DNA from: an uncultured Bdellovibrio sp.
Lineage (GTDB): Bacteria > Bdellovibrionota > Bdellovibrionia > Bdellovibrionales > Bdellovibrionaceae
NCBI GenBank assembly: GCA_946480995.1
Contig: CAMLMF010000001.1
Span: 1 to 29,184, forward strand
Length of the DNA stretch: 29,184 bases
Direction of reading: 5' to 3'
The notes under the pieces are model-generated. The model did no database searches. It was not told the DNA's origin and saw only the letters and a program-made list of their open reading frames with translations. Made by a program: the position numbers and the translations under genes. This document shows positions 1 through 8,517 of the stretch, piece after piece (the stretch's first letter is position 1; the number at the start of each line of letters is the position of its first letter).

Positions 1-1
1 T

Positions 2-448
2 GTTAAAGACGTCACGGGTATCGTTATCGGTAACCACGGTGACGCGATGATGCCACTTGTGCGTCATGCTTCAGTTTCTGGTATTCCATTAACTGAACTT
101 CTTCCAGCTGACAAAATTGCTGCGATCGTAGCGCGTACAAAACAAGCTGGCGCTGAAATCGGTGGTCACTTGAAAACTGGTTCTGCTTACTATGCTCCTT
201 CACGTGGTGCTGTTGAAATGGCTGAAGCTATTTTGAAAGACCAAAAACGCGTTCTTCCAGTAGCAGTTGAGTTGACTGGTGAGTTCGGTGTGAACGAAGG
301 CTTGATGGTTGGCGTTCTTGCAACTGTTGGCGGCAAAGGTATCGAGAAAGTTCACAAGTTCGAAATGAACCCAGCTGAGCAAGAAGAATTTAAAAAATCA
401 GTAGACGCCGTTCGTGCGTTGGTTGCTGGTCTTAAAAACGTACAGTAA
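2..448 (+). CDS. mdh: malate dehydrogenase, C-terminal part (5' end outside window)
   Basis: The reading frame is open from the first bases and ends at 448, so about 148 C-terminal residues are visible of a protein normally near 310-335 residues. It begins VKDVTGIVIGNHGDAMMPL, which is the catalytic-histidine segment of the lactate/malate dehydrogenase family (GNHGD; the His acts as proton acceptor). The rest is the substrate-binding domain, including the GLMVGVLATVGGKGIEKV strand found near the C-terminus of LDH-like MDHs. The enzyme interconverts malate and oxaloacetate with NAD in the cytoplasm. sucC follows 30 nt downstream in the same direction, giving a TCA-cycle operon. An ATG at 47 is internal, because homology continues upstream of it. 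Confidence 0.95.
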   Translation, partial: VKDVTGIVIGNHGDAMMPLVRHASVSGIPLTELLPADKIAAIVARTKQAGAEIGGHLKTGSAYYAPSRGAVEMAEAILKDQKRVLPVAVELTGEFGVNEGLMVGVLATVGGKGIEKVHKFEMNPAEQEEFKKSVDAVRALVAGLKNVQ

Positions 449-478
449 TTCGCACGGAACATTTAAAAGGATTAAATA

Positions 479-1642
479 ATGAATATTCATGAGTATCAGG
501 CCAAAGAAGTCTTGAGAAAATTCGGAGTCGCAACGCTTAAAGGTAAGCTTGCGCACTCTCCAGAAGAAGCAGTGGCTGCAGCAAAAGAAATCGGCGGAAG
601 CGTTTGGGTTGTTAAAGCTCAGATCCATGCTGGTGGTCGCGGTAAAGGTGGCGGCGTTAAAGTTGCTAAATCTTTAGACGAAGTTTCTTCTTACACTAAA
701 AACATTCTTGGCATGACTTTGGTTACTCACCAAACAGGCCCCGAAGGCAAAGTTGTACAAAAAGTTTTCATCGAACAAGGTTGCAACATTGCTAAAGAAT
801 ACTACGTTGCTTGCTTGATCGATCGCGCGACAGGCCGTGCGGCGATGATGGCGTCTTCTGAAGGCGGCATGGACATCGAAGAAGTGGCAGAACACAGCCC
901 AGAAAAAATCATCAAAGTAGACATCGACCCAACAGTGGGCTTGATGCCTTTCCAAGCGCGTGAATTGGCGTTCAAAATCGGCATGTCTCCTGAAATCGTA
1001 AATAAAGCTGTGAAGTTTTTCACTGGTCTTTACAACGCGTTCATCACAACAGATTGCTCGATTGCAGAAATCAACCCGCTTGTTGTAACGAAAGAAAATG
1101 AAGTCCTTTGCTTAGATGCTAAAATGAACTTCGACTCTAATGCCCTTTATCGCCATCAAGACATCGTAGAAATGCGTGACTTGAACGAAGAAGAACCATC
1201 AGAAATCGAAGCTTCTAAATTTGATCTGGCGTTCATCAAACTTGATGGCAACATCGGTTGTTTGGTGAATGGTGCCGGTCTTGCAATGGCAACTTTAGAT
1301 ATCATCAAGCTTCATGGTGCTTCTCCAGCGAACTTCTTGGACGTTGGCGGTGGCGCCAACAAAGAAAAAGTAACTGAAGCGTTCAAAATCATTCTTAAAG
1401 ACAAAAACGTTAAAGGCATCTTGGTTAACATCTTCGGTGGTATCATGAAATGTGACATCATTGCGGACGGTGTGATCGCGGCATCAAAAGAACTTGGCCT
1501 TAAAGTTCCATTGGTTGTGCGCCTTGAAGGTACAAACGTAGAACTTGGTAAAAAAATGTTGAGAGAGTCGGGATTGAATATCACTCCTGCTGACAACCTC
1601 ACAGATGCAGCTAAAAAGATCGTTGCTGCGGTTAAAGGATAG
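479..1642 (+). CDS. sucC: succinyl-CoA ligase (ADP-forming), beta subunit
   Basis: Encodes 387 residues, the usual SucC length (about 388). The N-terminus [17 protein letters not shown] is the hallmark ATP-grasp start of the family. [19 protein letters not shown] is the nucleotide-binding glycine-rich loop, [11 protein letters not shown] holds the metal-binding acidic and Asn residues, and FLDVGGGAN plus [11 protein letters not shown] belong to the C-terminal CoA-ligase domain. With the alpha subunit encoded immediately downstream it makes the TCA enzyme converting succinyl-CoA, ADP and phosphate to succinate, CoA and ATP. The start has an AAAAGGAT ribosome-binding site about 7 nt upstream. 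Only 5 nt separate the stop from sucD, so the two subunits are probably translationally coupled. Confidence 0.97.
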   Translation: MNIHEYQAKEVLRKFGVATLKGKLAHSPEEAVAAAKEIGGSVWVVKAQIHAGGRGKGGGVKVAKSLDEVSSYTKNILGMTLVTHQTGPEGKVVQKVFIEQGCNIAKEYYVACLIDRATGRAAMMASSEGGMDIEEVAEHSPEKIIKVDIDPTVGLMPFQARELAFKIGMSPEIVNKAVKFFTGLYNAFITTDCSIAEINPLVVTKENEVLCLDAKMNFDSNALYRHQDIVEMRDLNEEEPSEIEASKFDLAFIKLDGNIGCLVNGAGLAMATLDIIKLHGASPANFLDVGGGANKEKVTEAFKIILKDKNVKGILVNIFGGIMKCDIIADGVIAASKELGLKVPLVVRLEGTNVELGKKMLRESGLNITPADNLTDAAKKIVAAVKG

Positions 1643-1647
1643 TCGAC

Positions 1648-2520
1648 ATGGCAATTTTGATTAACAAAAACACTAAAGTTATCTGCCAAGGTTTCACTGG
1701 TGCTCAAGGTACTTTCCACTCTGAGCAAGCAGTAGCTTATGGAACTAAAATGGTTGGTGGCGTGACTCCGGGTAAAGGTGGCACAACTCACATCGGTCTT
1801 CCTGTGTTCAACACAGTGAAAGAGGCAAAAGCAGCGACAGGTTGCAACGCTTCTGTGGTTTTCGTACCACCTCCATTTGCCGCTGACTCTATCATGGAAG
1901 CTGTAGATGCTGATTTGGATCTAGTAATCTGTATCACTGAAGGCATTCCAGTATTGGACATGGTCAAAGTTAAAGAATACATGAAAGGTAAGCGCACTCG
2001 CCTTATCGGACCAAACTGCCCTGGCGTTATCACTCCAGGCGAATGCAAAATCGGAATCATGCCTGGTCACATTCACAAGCCAGGGCGCATTGGTGTTCTT
2101 TCGCGTTCAGGCACATTGACTTACGAAGCCGTGGGTCAATTGACAGCTCTTGGAATCGGCCAATCAACTTGTGTTGGTATCGGTGGCGACCCAGTGAATG
2201 GCACAAACTTCATCGACGTTTTGAAAATGTTCAATGAAGATCCAGACACTGATGGCGTTATCATGATCGGTGAAATCGGCGGTTCAGCTGAAGAAGAAGC
2301 TGCTGAATACATCAAAAAGAACTTCAAAAAACCGGTGACGGCATTTATTGCAGGGGCAGCGGCTCCAGCGGGTAAACGCATGGGTCATGCGGGCGCTATC
2401 ATCAGCGGAGGCAAAGGAACTGCAGAAGCAAAATTTGCGGCCCTAGAAGCTGCGGGTTGCAAAATTGCTCGTTCCCCGGCTGATATGGGCACGACAATGG
2501 CTTCAATGCTTAAAAAGTAG
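1648..2520 (+). CDS. sucD: succinyl-CoA ligase, alpha subunit
   Basis: Encodes 290 residues, typical for SucD. The N-terminal CoA-binding Rossmann domain shows [18 protein letters not shown] and GGVTPGKGG. The central [20 protein letters not shown] and [11 protein letters not shown] segments are family signatures. The active-site histidine phosphorylated during catalysis is H247 in [17 protein letters not shown]. It partners with SucC just upstream, with a 5 nt gap. Two hairpin terminators follow the stop, so sucD is probably the last gene of the mdh-sucCD transcript. Confidence 0.97.
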   Translation: MAILINKNTKVICQGFTGAQGTFHSEQAVAYGTKMVGGVTPGKGGTTHIGLPVFNTVKEAKAATGCNASVVFVPPPFAADSIMEAVDADLDLVICITEGIPVLDMVKVKEYMKGKRTRLIGPNCPGVITPGECKIGIMPGHIHKPGRIGVLSRSGTLTYEAVGQLTALGIGQSTCVGIGGDPVNGTNFIDVLKMFNEDPDTDGVIMIGEIGGSAEEEAAEYIKKNFKKPVTAFIAGAAAPAGKRMGHAGAIISGGKGTAEAKFAALEAAGCKIARSPADMGTTMASMLKK

Positions 2521-2543
2521 TTTTTAAGTCCACAAGACTGTTT

Positions 2544-2577
2544 AAAGCGAGCTGGGGAAACCTTGCTCGCTTTTTTT
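2544..2577 (+). terminator. Rho-independent terminator after sucD
   Basis: AAAGCGAGC (2544-2552) pairs with GCTCGCTTT (2565-2573) around a 12-nt loop and runs directly into a stretch of T (TTTTTTT, 2571-2577). It lies 24 nt after the sucD stop. Confidence 0.9.
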
Positions 2578-2590
2578 ATGCAAAAACGAC

Positions 2591-2610
2591 ATCCCGCCGG
2601 GGATTTTTTG
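2591..2610 (+). terminator. second, tandem terminator-like hairpin
   Basis: ATCCC (2591-2595) pairs with GGGAT (2600-2604) around a 4-nt loop and is followed by TTTTTTG. It sits 14 nt after the first sucD terminator and looks like a backup stop. The stem is short, so it should be weaker than the first. Confidence 0.6.
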
Positions 2611-2705
2611 TTTTGGTTAAGGCCCTGTAAACTTCACAAAGTCTCTGCCCCTTTCCCCCTCTGCTGTGCTATGAACAGCCATCTTTAAAAAAAGGGGTCG
2701 TACCT

Positions 2706-3059
2706 ATGAAACGCGTATTTGTATCTGCACTTATCGTTCTTTGTTCTTCTTCAGCATTCGCTCAACAATGCATCAATTTAAACCAGGCTCAAAAAGCTTT
2801 AAATAGCTACTTAGCTCCCCTTGTTGGCCAAATCCCTTCTCAAGATTTTCCGTGGTTAGAAGAAGATCGCGATGCGAATCCAATTTCTGATCTTGATGTA
2901 AAGAAAGCTTTAAGCACTTTAAAATGGAATAGCAAAAAATTGAGCTATGAAACTTCTGCTGTCGTCGGTGGCTATTGTGCTCCTGCGGCTGAAGCCTGGG
3001 GTTGGTATGCGGTTGATTGCCGCGGCAATGTAATGGCTCAGGAAGCTTGCGAAGACTAA
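2706..3059 (+). CDS. small secreted four-cysteine protein, unknown function
   Basis: I do not recognise a family. The 117-residue product starts with a clear Sec signal peptide (MKRVFVSALIVLCSSSAFA, cleavage likely after AFA at residue 19). The mature part of about 98 residues has four cysteines (C22, C91, C105, C115), three of them in the last 27 residues, which suggests two disulfide bonds in the periplasm or outside the cell. The tail is acidic (EACED). An AAAAGGGG ribosome-binding site lies ahead of the ATG. The next gene, a periplasmic di-heme cytochrome, starts 31 nt downstream in the same direction, so the two may be co-transcribed; a functional link is only inferred. Codon use resembles the neighbours. 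Confidence 0.8.
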   Translation: MKRVFVSALIVLCSSSAFAQQCINLNQAQKALNSYLAPLVGQIPSQDFPWLEEDRDANPISDLDVKKALSTLKWNSKKLSYETSAVVGGYCAPAAEAWGWYAVDCRGNVMAQEACED

Positions 3060-3090
3060 GCAAATAAATACTTTTCCGAGAGGGGTCACG

Positions 3091-4764
3091 GTGAAGTCTG
3101 CGTCTTTGATCATACTAATTTTCAGTTCGTTGAATTCTTTTGCGTCTGCTCCCGATTGGTCGGCAGGCGCTGTCGTGACGACTCCTCGACACAATATTTA
3201 TTCATGGTCCCCTGAAGACTTTGAGTCCTACAAACACCAAGGCAAACTGCACGCACAAGTTTACCCTGTGACGGTCACTGGGGTCTTGCCTCCATACCGC
3301 CCCATTCGCCGTTTAATCGAAGAGCAAAACACCAATCCATTCCGCAAATGGATTCAAAACATTTTGCACGAAACAACAGGTTATTACCGCTTCGTCGATT
3401 TACTAAAGCACTTAGGCTTACATGACTATCCCGGTTCAAATGATACCGGCGTTTACGCAGCACCTTACCCAAAGGAATTATTCCACGCTGAAGAGCTTAT
3501 GGGCTTTGGGGTTATCAATTACAAGGGAGCAGAAGGATTTACCTTCAGTTGCGCTGCCTGCCACACCTCAAATCTTTTCGGCAAAACAGTCTTAGGCATG
3601 ACGAACAGGTTTCCACGGGCCAATGAGTTCTTCATCAAAGCAAAAAAAGTTGTCACCGCCACCGACCCTTACCTATTTCAAACTTACACTGGCGCGACCG
3701 ATGCAGAACGAGAAATGTATGCAATGTCGCGCGACCATCTGCAATCAGTGGGCTTGAAACACCCTCAGGCTTTGGGTTTGGACACGTCGCTGGCGCAAGT
3801 GGCTCTGTCGCTGAATCGCCGGGCTAAGGATGGATACGCCTCTTATCATACGCTTTTTCAGGCGCATCCTCGCGCAGACGTGTATTTGGATGATCAACCC
3901 GCGGACTCTAAACCGGCTGTGTGGTGGAACTTAAAATATAAAAACCGTTGGCTGTCTGATGGCAGCGTTCTTAGTGGCAATCCTATTTTCACCAATATTA
4001 TTTGGAATGAAATTGGTCGCGGCGTGGATTTAGTAAAGCTTGAAAAGTGGCTTAGCGAAAATCAAAAAACCATCGATGAGCTGACCACCGCCGTGTTTTC
4101 TTCAGAGGCCCCACTGATTACGGATTTTATCCCGGCAGAAAAAATTGATCTTGGCAGAGCAAAGCTAGGCGAAGAGGTCTTCAAAAATAACTGCGCAAAA
4201 TGCCATGGTCACTATGACAAAGCGTGGAGTCAGCCGGGATCCGAAGCCCTTCCCCTGAAGGATCAATTAAAAACTGTGCAAGTTCGCTATAAAGAGAAAA
4301 CTCCCGTCATTGATGTCGGCACGGATCCTTACCGCCGCATCGGCATGAAGTCCCTTGAACAATTAAATGATCTATCGATTTCAAAAACGAACAACATCGT
4401 GATTAAAGCGCAAGACGGTTATGTGCCTCCTCCTTTGGTGGGCATTTGGGCGCGCTGGCCGTATTTCCATAATAACTCGGCGCCCACCTTATGTGCGGTT
4501 CTTACGCGTGCTGAAGAAAGACCTAAAACTTACTATTCAGGTCACGCCAACGATGTCGAAAGGGATTTTGATTTTGAATGTAATGGCTATCCCACAGGCG
4601 CGAAAACACCCAAAGCTTGGCAAACGCCCGCTCACTTCTTCGATACCTCTCGCAAGGGCATGAGCAACGGCGGTCACGATCAAAAGATCTTTATCAAAGA
4701 CGGCAAAGAGATCCTTTCAGTCGAAGACAAGCGCAACCTTATACTATTCTTGCAGACGCTCTAA
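3091..4764 (+). CDS. periplasmic di-heme cytochrome c, RoxA-like
   Basis: The 557-residue protein begins with a signal peptide (about residues 1-20, cleavage near SFASA). It carries two CxxCH heme sites: CAACH at 154-158 and CAKCH at 368-372. The second heme lies in a cytochrome-c domain ending with a GYVPPPLVGIWARWPYFHNN-type segment followed by SAPTL. That pattern is shared by rubber-oxygenase RoxA/RoxB-type and related di-heme cytochromes. The spacing of about 214 residues between hemes resembles RoxA better than MauG or cytochrome c peroxidase, which have shorter spacing. Substrate is unknown: it could be a dioxygenase of unsaturated polymers or lipids, or an electron carrier. The start is GTG at 3091 with GAGAGGGG just upstream; this start gives the signal peptide. 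Confidence 0.85.
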   Translation: MKSASLIILIFSSLNSFASAPDWSAGAVVTTPRHNIYSWSPEDFESYKHQGKLHAQVYPVTVTGVLPPYRPIRRLIEEQNTNPFRKWIQNILHETTGYYRFVDLLKHLGLHDYPGSNDTGVYAAPYPKELFHAEELMGFGVINYKGAEGFTFSCAACHTSNLFGKTVLGMTNRFPRANEFFIKAKKVVTATDPYLFQTYTGATDAEREMYAMSRDHLQSVGLKHPQALGLDTSLAQVALSLNRRAKDGYASYHTLFQAHPRADVYLDDQPADSKPAVWWNLKYKNRWLSDGSVLSGNPIFTNIIWNEIGRGVDLVKLEKWLSENQKTIDELTTAVFSSEAPLITDFIPAEKIDLGRAKLGEEVFKNNCAKCHGHYDKAWSQPGSEALPLKDQLKTVQVRYKEKTPVIDVGTDPYRRIGMKSLEQLNDLSISKTNNIVIKAQDGYVPPPLVGIWARWPYFHNNSAPTLCAVLTRAEERPKTYYSGHANDVERDFDFECNGYPTGAKTPKAWQTPAHFFDTSRKGMSNGGHDQKIFIKDGKEILSVEDKRNLILFLQTL

Positions 4765-4770
4765 ACTAAG

Positions 4771-4796
4771 GGGACGGCTTAAGTACTGAAAGTCCC
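4771..4796 (+). terminator. possible weak terminator after cytochrome gene
   Basis: GGGAC (4771-4775) can pair with GTCCC (4792-4796) across a 16-nt loop and is followed by TTTC. It begins 6 nt after the cytochrome stop codon. The stem is short and the T run is poor, so this is tentative. Confidence 0.3.
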
Positions 4797-4870
4797 TTTC
4801 AAAGAACTAAACAAAACCACATGACTCGTGGCATTATTATATCCTCGTTAGCGGGATTAAAACCAAGAGT

Positions 4871-4882
4871 GGACATGTGTCC
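4871..4882. promoter_or_regulatory. short palindrome upstream of ndk
   Basis: GGACA and TGTCC are perfect inverted arms around TG, 66 nt before the ndk start, inside the 184-nt gap that should hold the ndk promoter. It could be an operator or chance. I see no convincing -35/-10 pair in this gap. Confidence 0.25.
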
Positions 4883-4948
4883 GTCAATTCGCTAAAACTC
4901 CAGCATTCTTTAATAAATTTAAAATCAATGCCTTAAAAAGGAGATCCC

Positions 4949-5374
4949 ATGGCTATCGAACAAACATTCTCAATCATCAAGCCAAACGCGATGAAAAAAA
5001 ACGCAATCGGCGACATCATCAGCATGTTTGAAGCAAACGGTTTGAAAATCGCTGCTGCAAAAATCACTATCTTGTCTAAATCAAAAGCAGAAGAGTTCTA
5101 TGCTGAACACAAAGAACGTCCTTTCTTTGGTGAACTAGTATCTTTCATGACTTCAGGCCCAGTTTGCTTGATGTGCTTGCAAGGTGAAGGCGCAGTTATG
5201 AAAAACCGCGAGATCATGGGTGCTACTGATCCTAAAAAAGCTACTGTAGGAACTGTTCGCGCTAAATTCGGCGACAACGTTGGCGAAAATGCAGTTCACG
5301 GTTCTGACTCTGCAGCTTCTGCAGCTCGCGAACTTGCTTTGTTCTTCGAAAAGCACGAAATCTGCAACGTATAA
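4949..5374 (+). CDS. ndk: nucleoside diphosphate kinase
   Basis: The 141-residue product matches the usual 140-143. [15 protein letters not shown] is the conserved N-terminal strand with the nucleotide-binding Lys. The active-site histidine that carries the phosphate is H117 in [16 protein letters not shown], the family signature NxxHGSDS. The enzyme transfers gamma-phosphate from ATP to other (d)NDPs, keeping NTP pools balanced in the cytoplasm. The ribosome-binding site AAAAAGGAGAT is strong. The gene has its own upstream gap and is followed after 22 nt by an RNA methyltransferase gene. Confidence 0.97.
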   Translation: MAIEQTFSIIKPNAMKKNAIGDIISMFEANGLKIAAAKITILSKSKAEEFYAEHKERPFFGELVSFMTSGPVCLMCLQGEGAVMKNREIMGATDPKKATVGTVRAKFGDNVGENAVHGSDSAASAARELALFFEKHEICNV

Positions 5375-5396
5375 TCCTCAAAGATTTACGCTTTAC

Positions 5397-6581
5397 ATGA
5401 ATGCGAAAATTAACAAGGGGGGAGCGCAAGCTCCCCTTCTTGGTTCAAAGCTTACACTGAATATCGAAAAACTTGCCGTTGGCGGTGCTGGAGTTGCACG
5501 ACACGAAGGAATGGTTATCTTCGTTCCTCAAGTAGCGCCCAATGAAGAAGTCTTAGTCGAAATCACTTTGGTAAAGAAAAACTTTGCGGAAGCGAAGTTG
5601 TTGCAAGTACTAAAGGCTAGCCCCGCACGCAAAACACCTCCGTGCCCGGCGGCCGAACGCTGTGGCGGTTGCAATTGGCAACACATCAACGAAGACGAAC
5701 AACGTCGCCAAAAACAAATTTTAGTCTTAGAAACTCTGCAAAAATTCAATCGCGGGGTGGAGTTTGAATACTTACCCATCAAAGCAAGTCCTCGCTCTTT
5801 ACGCTATCGCAATCGCATTCAGCCTAAATTTAAAAATGGCCGTTTCGGATTTTTTGCACGCAATTCTCACGAAATTGTTGAGGTCGATGATTGCTTAATC
5901 ACCGAAGAAATTTTAACCGACAAGTTTTCTGAGGTTCGTACCTGGGCCGCACAAAAGAATGCGAAAGATCTTCAACGTTTAGAAATGTATATCGCCGACG
6001 ACGGCCTTGTTCGCCACGGTTTGATCACTGACGACGACGACGGTATCGGCTTTTCTCAGGTAAATCGCTTTCAAAATGATGACCTGGTTAAGACCGCTTT
6101 ACAGTGGGCCGGGGACGAAAAGTATCAAAAAGTTTTTGATCTGTACGCGGGATCTGGCAACTTCACTTTTCCTTTGGCTGAAAAATATTCGCAATCGCAA
6201 GTTATCGGTGTTGAGCTAAATCCCAAACTGGTCGAGCGCGGCCAACAACGCGCAGGAAGCAACTCGCGTGTTCAGTTTTTCCGCTCAGATGTGGATAGCT
6301 ATATCAGTAAAGCCTCTATTTCCAGCAACGACCTTGTGGTCTTAGACCCACCTCGCGCAGGTGCGAGTGAGCTGATCATGAAAAAGTTAGCGGAAATGAA
6401 GCCCAAAAAGATCATTTACATCAGTTGTCACCCTGTTTCACTGGCTCGAGATCTGCAGTGGTTCTTTGCTTGGACACAGAAATTAGGAGTGAAAGCGCAA
6501 CTCGCACGAGTGCAAACCTTCGAGATGTTTCCACAGACAGACCATGTTGAGACTATCGCCGAGCTGAGGGTTGACTCTTAG
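5397..6581 (+). CDS. RNA m5U methyltransferase of the RlmD/RlmC (TrmA) family
   Basis: Encodes 394 residues from the ATG at 5397. Domain order: an N-terminal TRAM/OB domain (about 16-75), a 4Fe-4S motif with C83, C89 and C92 (PPCPAAERCGGCNWQH), then a Rossmann SAM domain with the motif FDLYAGSGNFTFPLA. The catalytic nucleophile is the Cys in YISCHPVSLARDL, where the family consensus is SCxPxTLARD. A Glu near the C-terminus (DHVETIAEL) is the probable base. It should methylate C5 of a uridine in 23S rRNA; whether the target is U1939 (RlmD) or U747 (RlmC) cannot be told. The length lies between the two families. Extending the frame upstream to 5280 would only overlap ndk. No good ribosome-binding site is visible. 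Confidence 0.9.
   Translation: MNAKINKGGAQAPLLGSKLTLNIEKLAVGGAGVARHEGMVIFVPQVAPNEEVLVEITLVKKNFAEAKLLQVLKASPARKTPPCPAAERCGGCNWQHINEDEQRRQKQILVLETLQKFNRGVEFEYLPIKASPRSLRYRNRIQPKFKNGRFGFFARNSHEIVEVDDCLITEEILTDKFSEVRTWAAQKNAKDLQRLEMYIADDGLVRHGLITDDDDGIGFSQVNRFQNDDLVKTALQWAGDEKYQKVFDLYAGSGNFTFPLAEKYSQSQVIGVELNPKLVERGQQRAGSNSRVQFFRSDVDSYISKASISSNDLVVLDPPRAGASELIMKKLAEMKPKKIIYISCHPVSLARDLQWFFAWTQKLGVKAQLARVQTFEMFPQTDHVETIAELRVDS
5419..5436 (+). promoter_or_regulatory. GC-rich hairpin with GCAA tetraloop in the 5' coding part of the RNA methyltransferase
   Basis: GGGGAGC (5419-5425) and GCTCCCC (5430-5436) form a perfect 7-bp stem around GCAA, a GNRA tetraloop. It begins 22 nt inside the methyltransferase reading frame and 44 nt after the ndk stop. 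No T tract follows (TTCTTGG), so it may be an RNA 3'-end stabiliser for ndk, an attenuator, or a translation-slowing structure. Confidence 0.5.
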
Positions 6582-6604
6582 CTCTCAAATGATACCTTTT
6601 TAGC

Positions 6605-7360
6605 ATGCGTAAATGGATTATCGCACTTTGCACTCTGTCCATGTTGGGCTGCGCCAGCTGGGGAGAAAAAGACAAACAAAAAGCAGAACTTCATCTTCGG
6701 TTGGGCTCCGCCCAGCTTAATGGTGGCAATTATCCAGACGCCCTTCGCGAACTTTTAAGAGCCCAAGAACTAGACCCGAAAAATCCTGTTATTCAAAATA
6801 ACTTGGGTTTGGTCTATTTTTTTCGCGAACGCTATGATTTAGCAGAAAAGCATCTGCGCAAATCCATCGATTTAGACAGCACCTACACCGAAGGTCGCAA
6901 TAACTTAGCACGCGTCCTGATCGAAAAGGGTCAATACGCTAACGCCGAAAAAGAATTGCAAATCGTGATGAACGATCTGACCTATCCCACTCCGGGAAAA
7001 GCTTATATCAACTTAGGTCTAGCTAAGTTTAACCAAAAGGCTTACCCCGAAGCACGTAGCGCATTTACCAAAGTTTTAGAGGCAACGCCGGATGACTGCA
7101 CGGCAAGCACTTATTTCGGTCGAACTTATTTTGAAGTTGGCGACTATGCGCAAGCGGCTGAGTCTTTGGATCGTGCGATCAGTTTCTGCCAAAAGAATCT
7201 TTTTGATGAGCCACACTATTACAGTGCCTTGGCTTACTATCGCTTGGGTGAAAAGTCTAAATCCATGGCGCGCTTTGAAGAGCTTATTAAATATTATCCA
7301 ACCGGTAAGTATCGCGACAAAGCTAAGGGTATGCTCAGCTTGCTTCGAAAGGGACACTAA
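6605..7360 (+). CDS. TPR lipoprotein, PilF/PilW-like
   Basis: The 251-residue protein has a lipoprotein signal (MRKWIIALCTLSMLGC, lipobox Cys at 16), so it should be anchored in the outer membrane. From about residue 27 to 245 it is made of tandem tetratricopeptide repeats (for example HLRLGSAQLNGGNYPDALRE and NNLGLVYFFRERYDLAEKHL). Size and architecture match PilF/PilW, the pilotin-like lipoprotein that helps the type IV pilus secretin assemble. However, TPR lipoproteins are common and no other secretin genes are here. It starts 23 nt after the methyltransferase stop. Its own stop abuts the rodZ start with no spacer, so the two are coupled. pilT is present 19 kb away in this window. Confidence 0.8.
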   Translation: MRKWIIALCTLSMLGCASWGEKDKQKAELHLRLGSAQLNGGNYPDALRELLRAQELDPKNPVIQNNLGLVYFFRERYDLAEKHLRKSIDLDSTYTEGRNNLARVLIEKGQYANAEKELQIVMNDLTYPTPGKAYINLGLAKFNQKAYPEARSAFTKVLEATPDDCTASTYFGRTYFEVGDYAQAAESLDRAISFCQKNLFDEPHYYSALAYYRLGEKSKSMARFEELIKYYPTGKYRDKAKGMLSLLRKGH

Positions 7361-8515
7361 ATGAAAAAAACTGGTGAAATGCTAAGGAAAGCCCGTGAAG
7401 AAAAAGGTCTGTCACTGCACGAAATCGGTCTATCCTTAAAAATCAGCAGCAAAGTTCTAAGAGCCATCGAAGACGGCAATGAACAAAACCTTCCGGCGAA
7501 AACTTTTTTGCGTGGCTTTGTGCAAAGCTATGCAAATTTTCTGCACTTGGATGTCGACAAGGTTCTTGAAAGTTTTTACGAAGAAATGGGATCTACCCGC
7601 CCGAAACCTTATATTCGTCCTTCGGATGACGGCAAAATTGATGCGTCTGCTATCAACACTGGCGAAACCGAAAAAGCTGTGGCTGCGACGACAGCACCTA
7701 CACCAATAAAGAAAACGACTCCGCCGCCAACAAACAAAGCAGATGGCTTGCAATCGCTGCAAGAGAATAAAACAAACAGAACCATCTTAATTACGGTTTT
7801 AAGTGCGGTCTTAGTCGGCTTGATTTTCTTTACCAAAAAAATGATCGACAAGTATTCGAAAGAAGCCGAGGTGCCTAGCAGTGAAGTTGCGCAAACTATG
7901 GAAGGAGCAACACCTGTTAGCGAAGCCGACAGCACGCAAGCCCCTGAACCTGTAGAGCCGTTAACATCTGCTCCTCCCGCAACAACAGTCCCAGTGACGA
8001 TTCCTTCGGCCACTCCGATCCCGAAAACCGAATCAACGCACCCAATGACAACGGCCGCAACGCCAAGCCCAACACCCATTGCAACGGCAACGGCGACTCC
8101 AGTGGCTTCGGTGACACCTGCACCGGTACCAAAACCATCGCCATCTCCGACGCCTTCAGTAACGCCGTCTCCGACTCCTGTTACCGCGGCAACTCCAGCA
8201 GCTTCCGCGACACCAGCGGCGACTGTTGCAGCAAGCCCGACACCTACGCCAACGCCAAAACCCACACCTAAAGAAGAGTCTGGCAAGCCTGTTGAGTTGA
8301 TTGTAGAAGCGCTTGATACCGTTGAGATTGAATACTCTTCACCAACTGGAAAAACTCAAAAAATTAAACTGTCTGCAGAGCAAGTTCACACCTTTAAAAG
8401 CAAAAGCGGTTTGAAGATTAGCTTCTCAAATGGTGGTGCCGTGAATTTGATTCTGAATGGAAAAGAGCTCGGTATTCCGGGTGATCTTGGTAAGTCGATT
8501 AAGTTGAGTTATTAA
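7361..8515 (+). CDS. rodZ: RodZ-like cytoskeletal membrane protein
   Basis: The 384 residues show the RodZ order. A cytoplasmic Xre-type helix-turn-helix domain (about 1-75; GEMLRKAREEKGLSLHEI) comes first, then a linker, one transmembrane helix (about 141-157, TILITVLSAVLVGLIFF), a long Pro/Thr/Ala-rich periplasmic linker (about 195-300) and a small C-terminal beta domain (DUF4115-like, about 305-384). RodZ links MreB filaments to the elongation machinery and sets rod shape. It begins at the base after the TPR lipoprotein stop. The Pro/Thr linker is long and repetitive and probably spans the peptidoglycan. Some HTH-TM proteins with this layout are annotated only as DUF4115 proteins. Confidence 0.85.
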   Translation: MKKTGEMLRKAREEKGLSLHEIGLSLKISSKVLRAIEDGNEQNLPAKTFLRGFVQSYANFLHLDVDKVLESFYEEMGSTRPKPYIRPSDDGKIDASAINTGETEKAVAATTAPTPIKKTTPPPTNKADGLQSLQENKTNRTILITVLSAVLVGLIFFTKKMIDKYSKEAEVPSSEVAQTMEGATPVSEADSTQAPEPVEPLTSAPPATTVPVTIPSATPIPKTESTHPMTTAATPSPTPIATATATPVASVTPAPVPKPSPSPTPSVTPSPTPVTAATPAASATPAATVAASPTPTPTPKPTPKEESGKPVELIVEALDTVEIEYSSPTGKTQKIKLSAEQVHTFKSKSGLKISFSNGGAVNLILNGKELGIPGDLGKSIKLSY

Positions 8516-8517
8516 GT

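Noticed and set aside
1312..1791. Minus-strand frame opposite sucC/sucD
   Set aside because: Antisense shadow of strongly supported sucC and sucD; no homology signs.
5280..5396. Longer upstream start for the RNA methyltransferase
   Set aside because: It would lie inside ndk, adds residues without TRAM-domain similarity and has no ribosome-binding site.
7900..8280. Repetitive-looking DNA in rodZ
   Set aside because: It is low-complexity coding for a Pro/Thr/Ala linker, not a tandem nucleotide repeat with a fixed unit.
7609..8286. Long minus-strand frame (225 codons) opposite rodZ
   Set aside because: It is the complement of the Pro/Thr-rich linker, which gives low-complexity Gly/Val-rich antisense without homology or ribosome-binding site.
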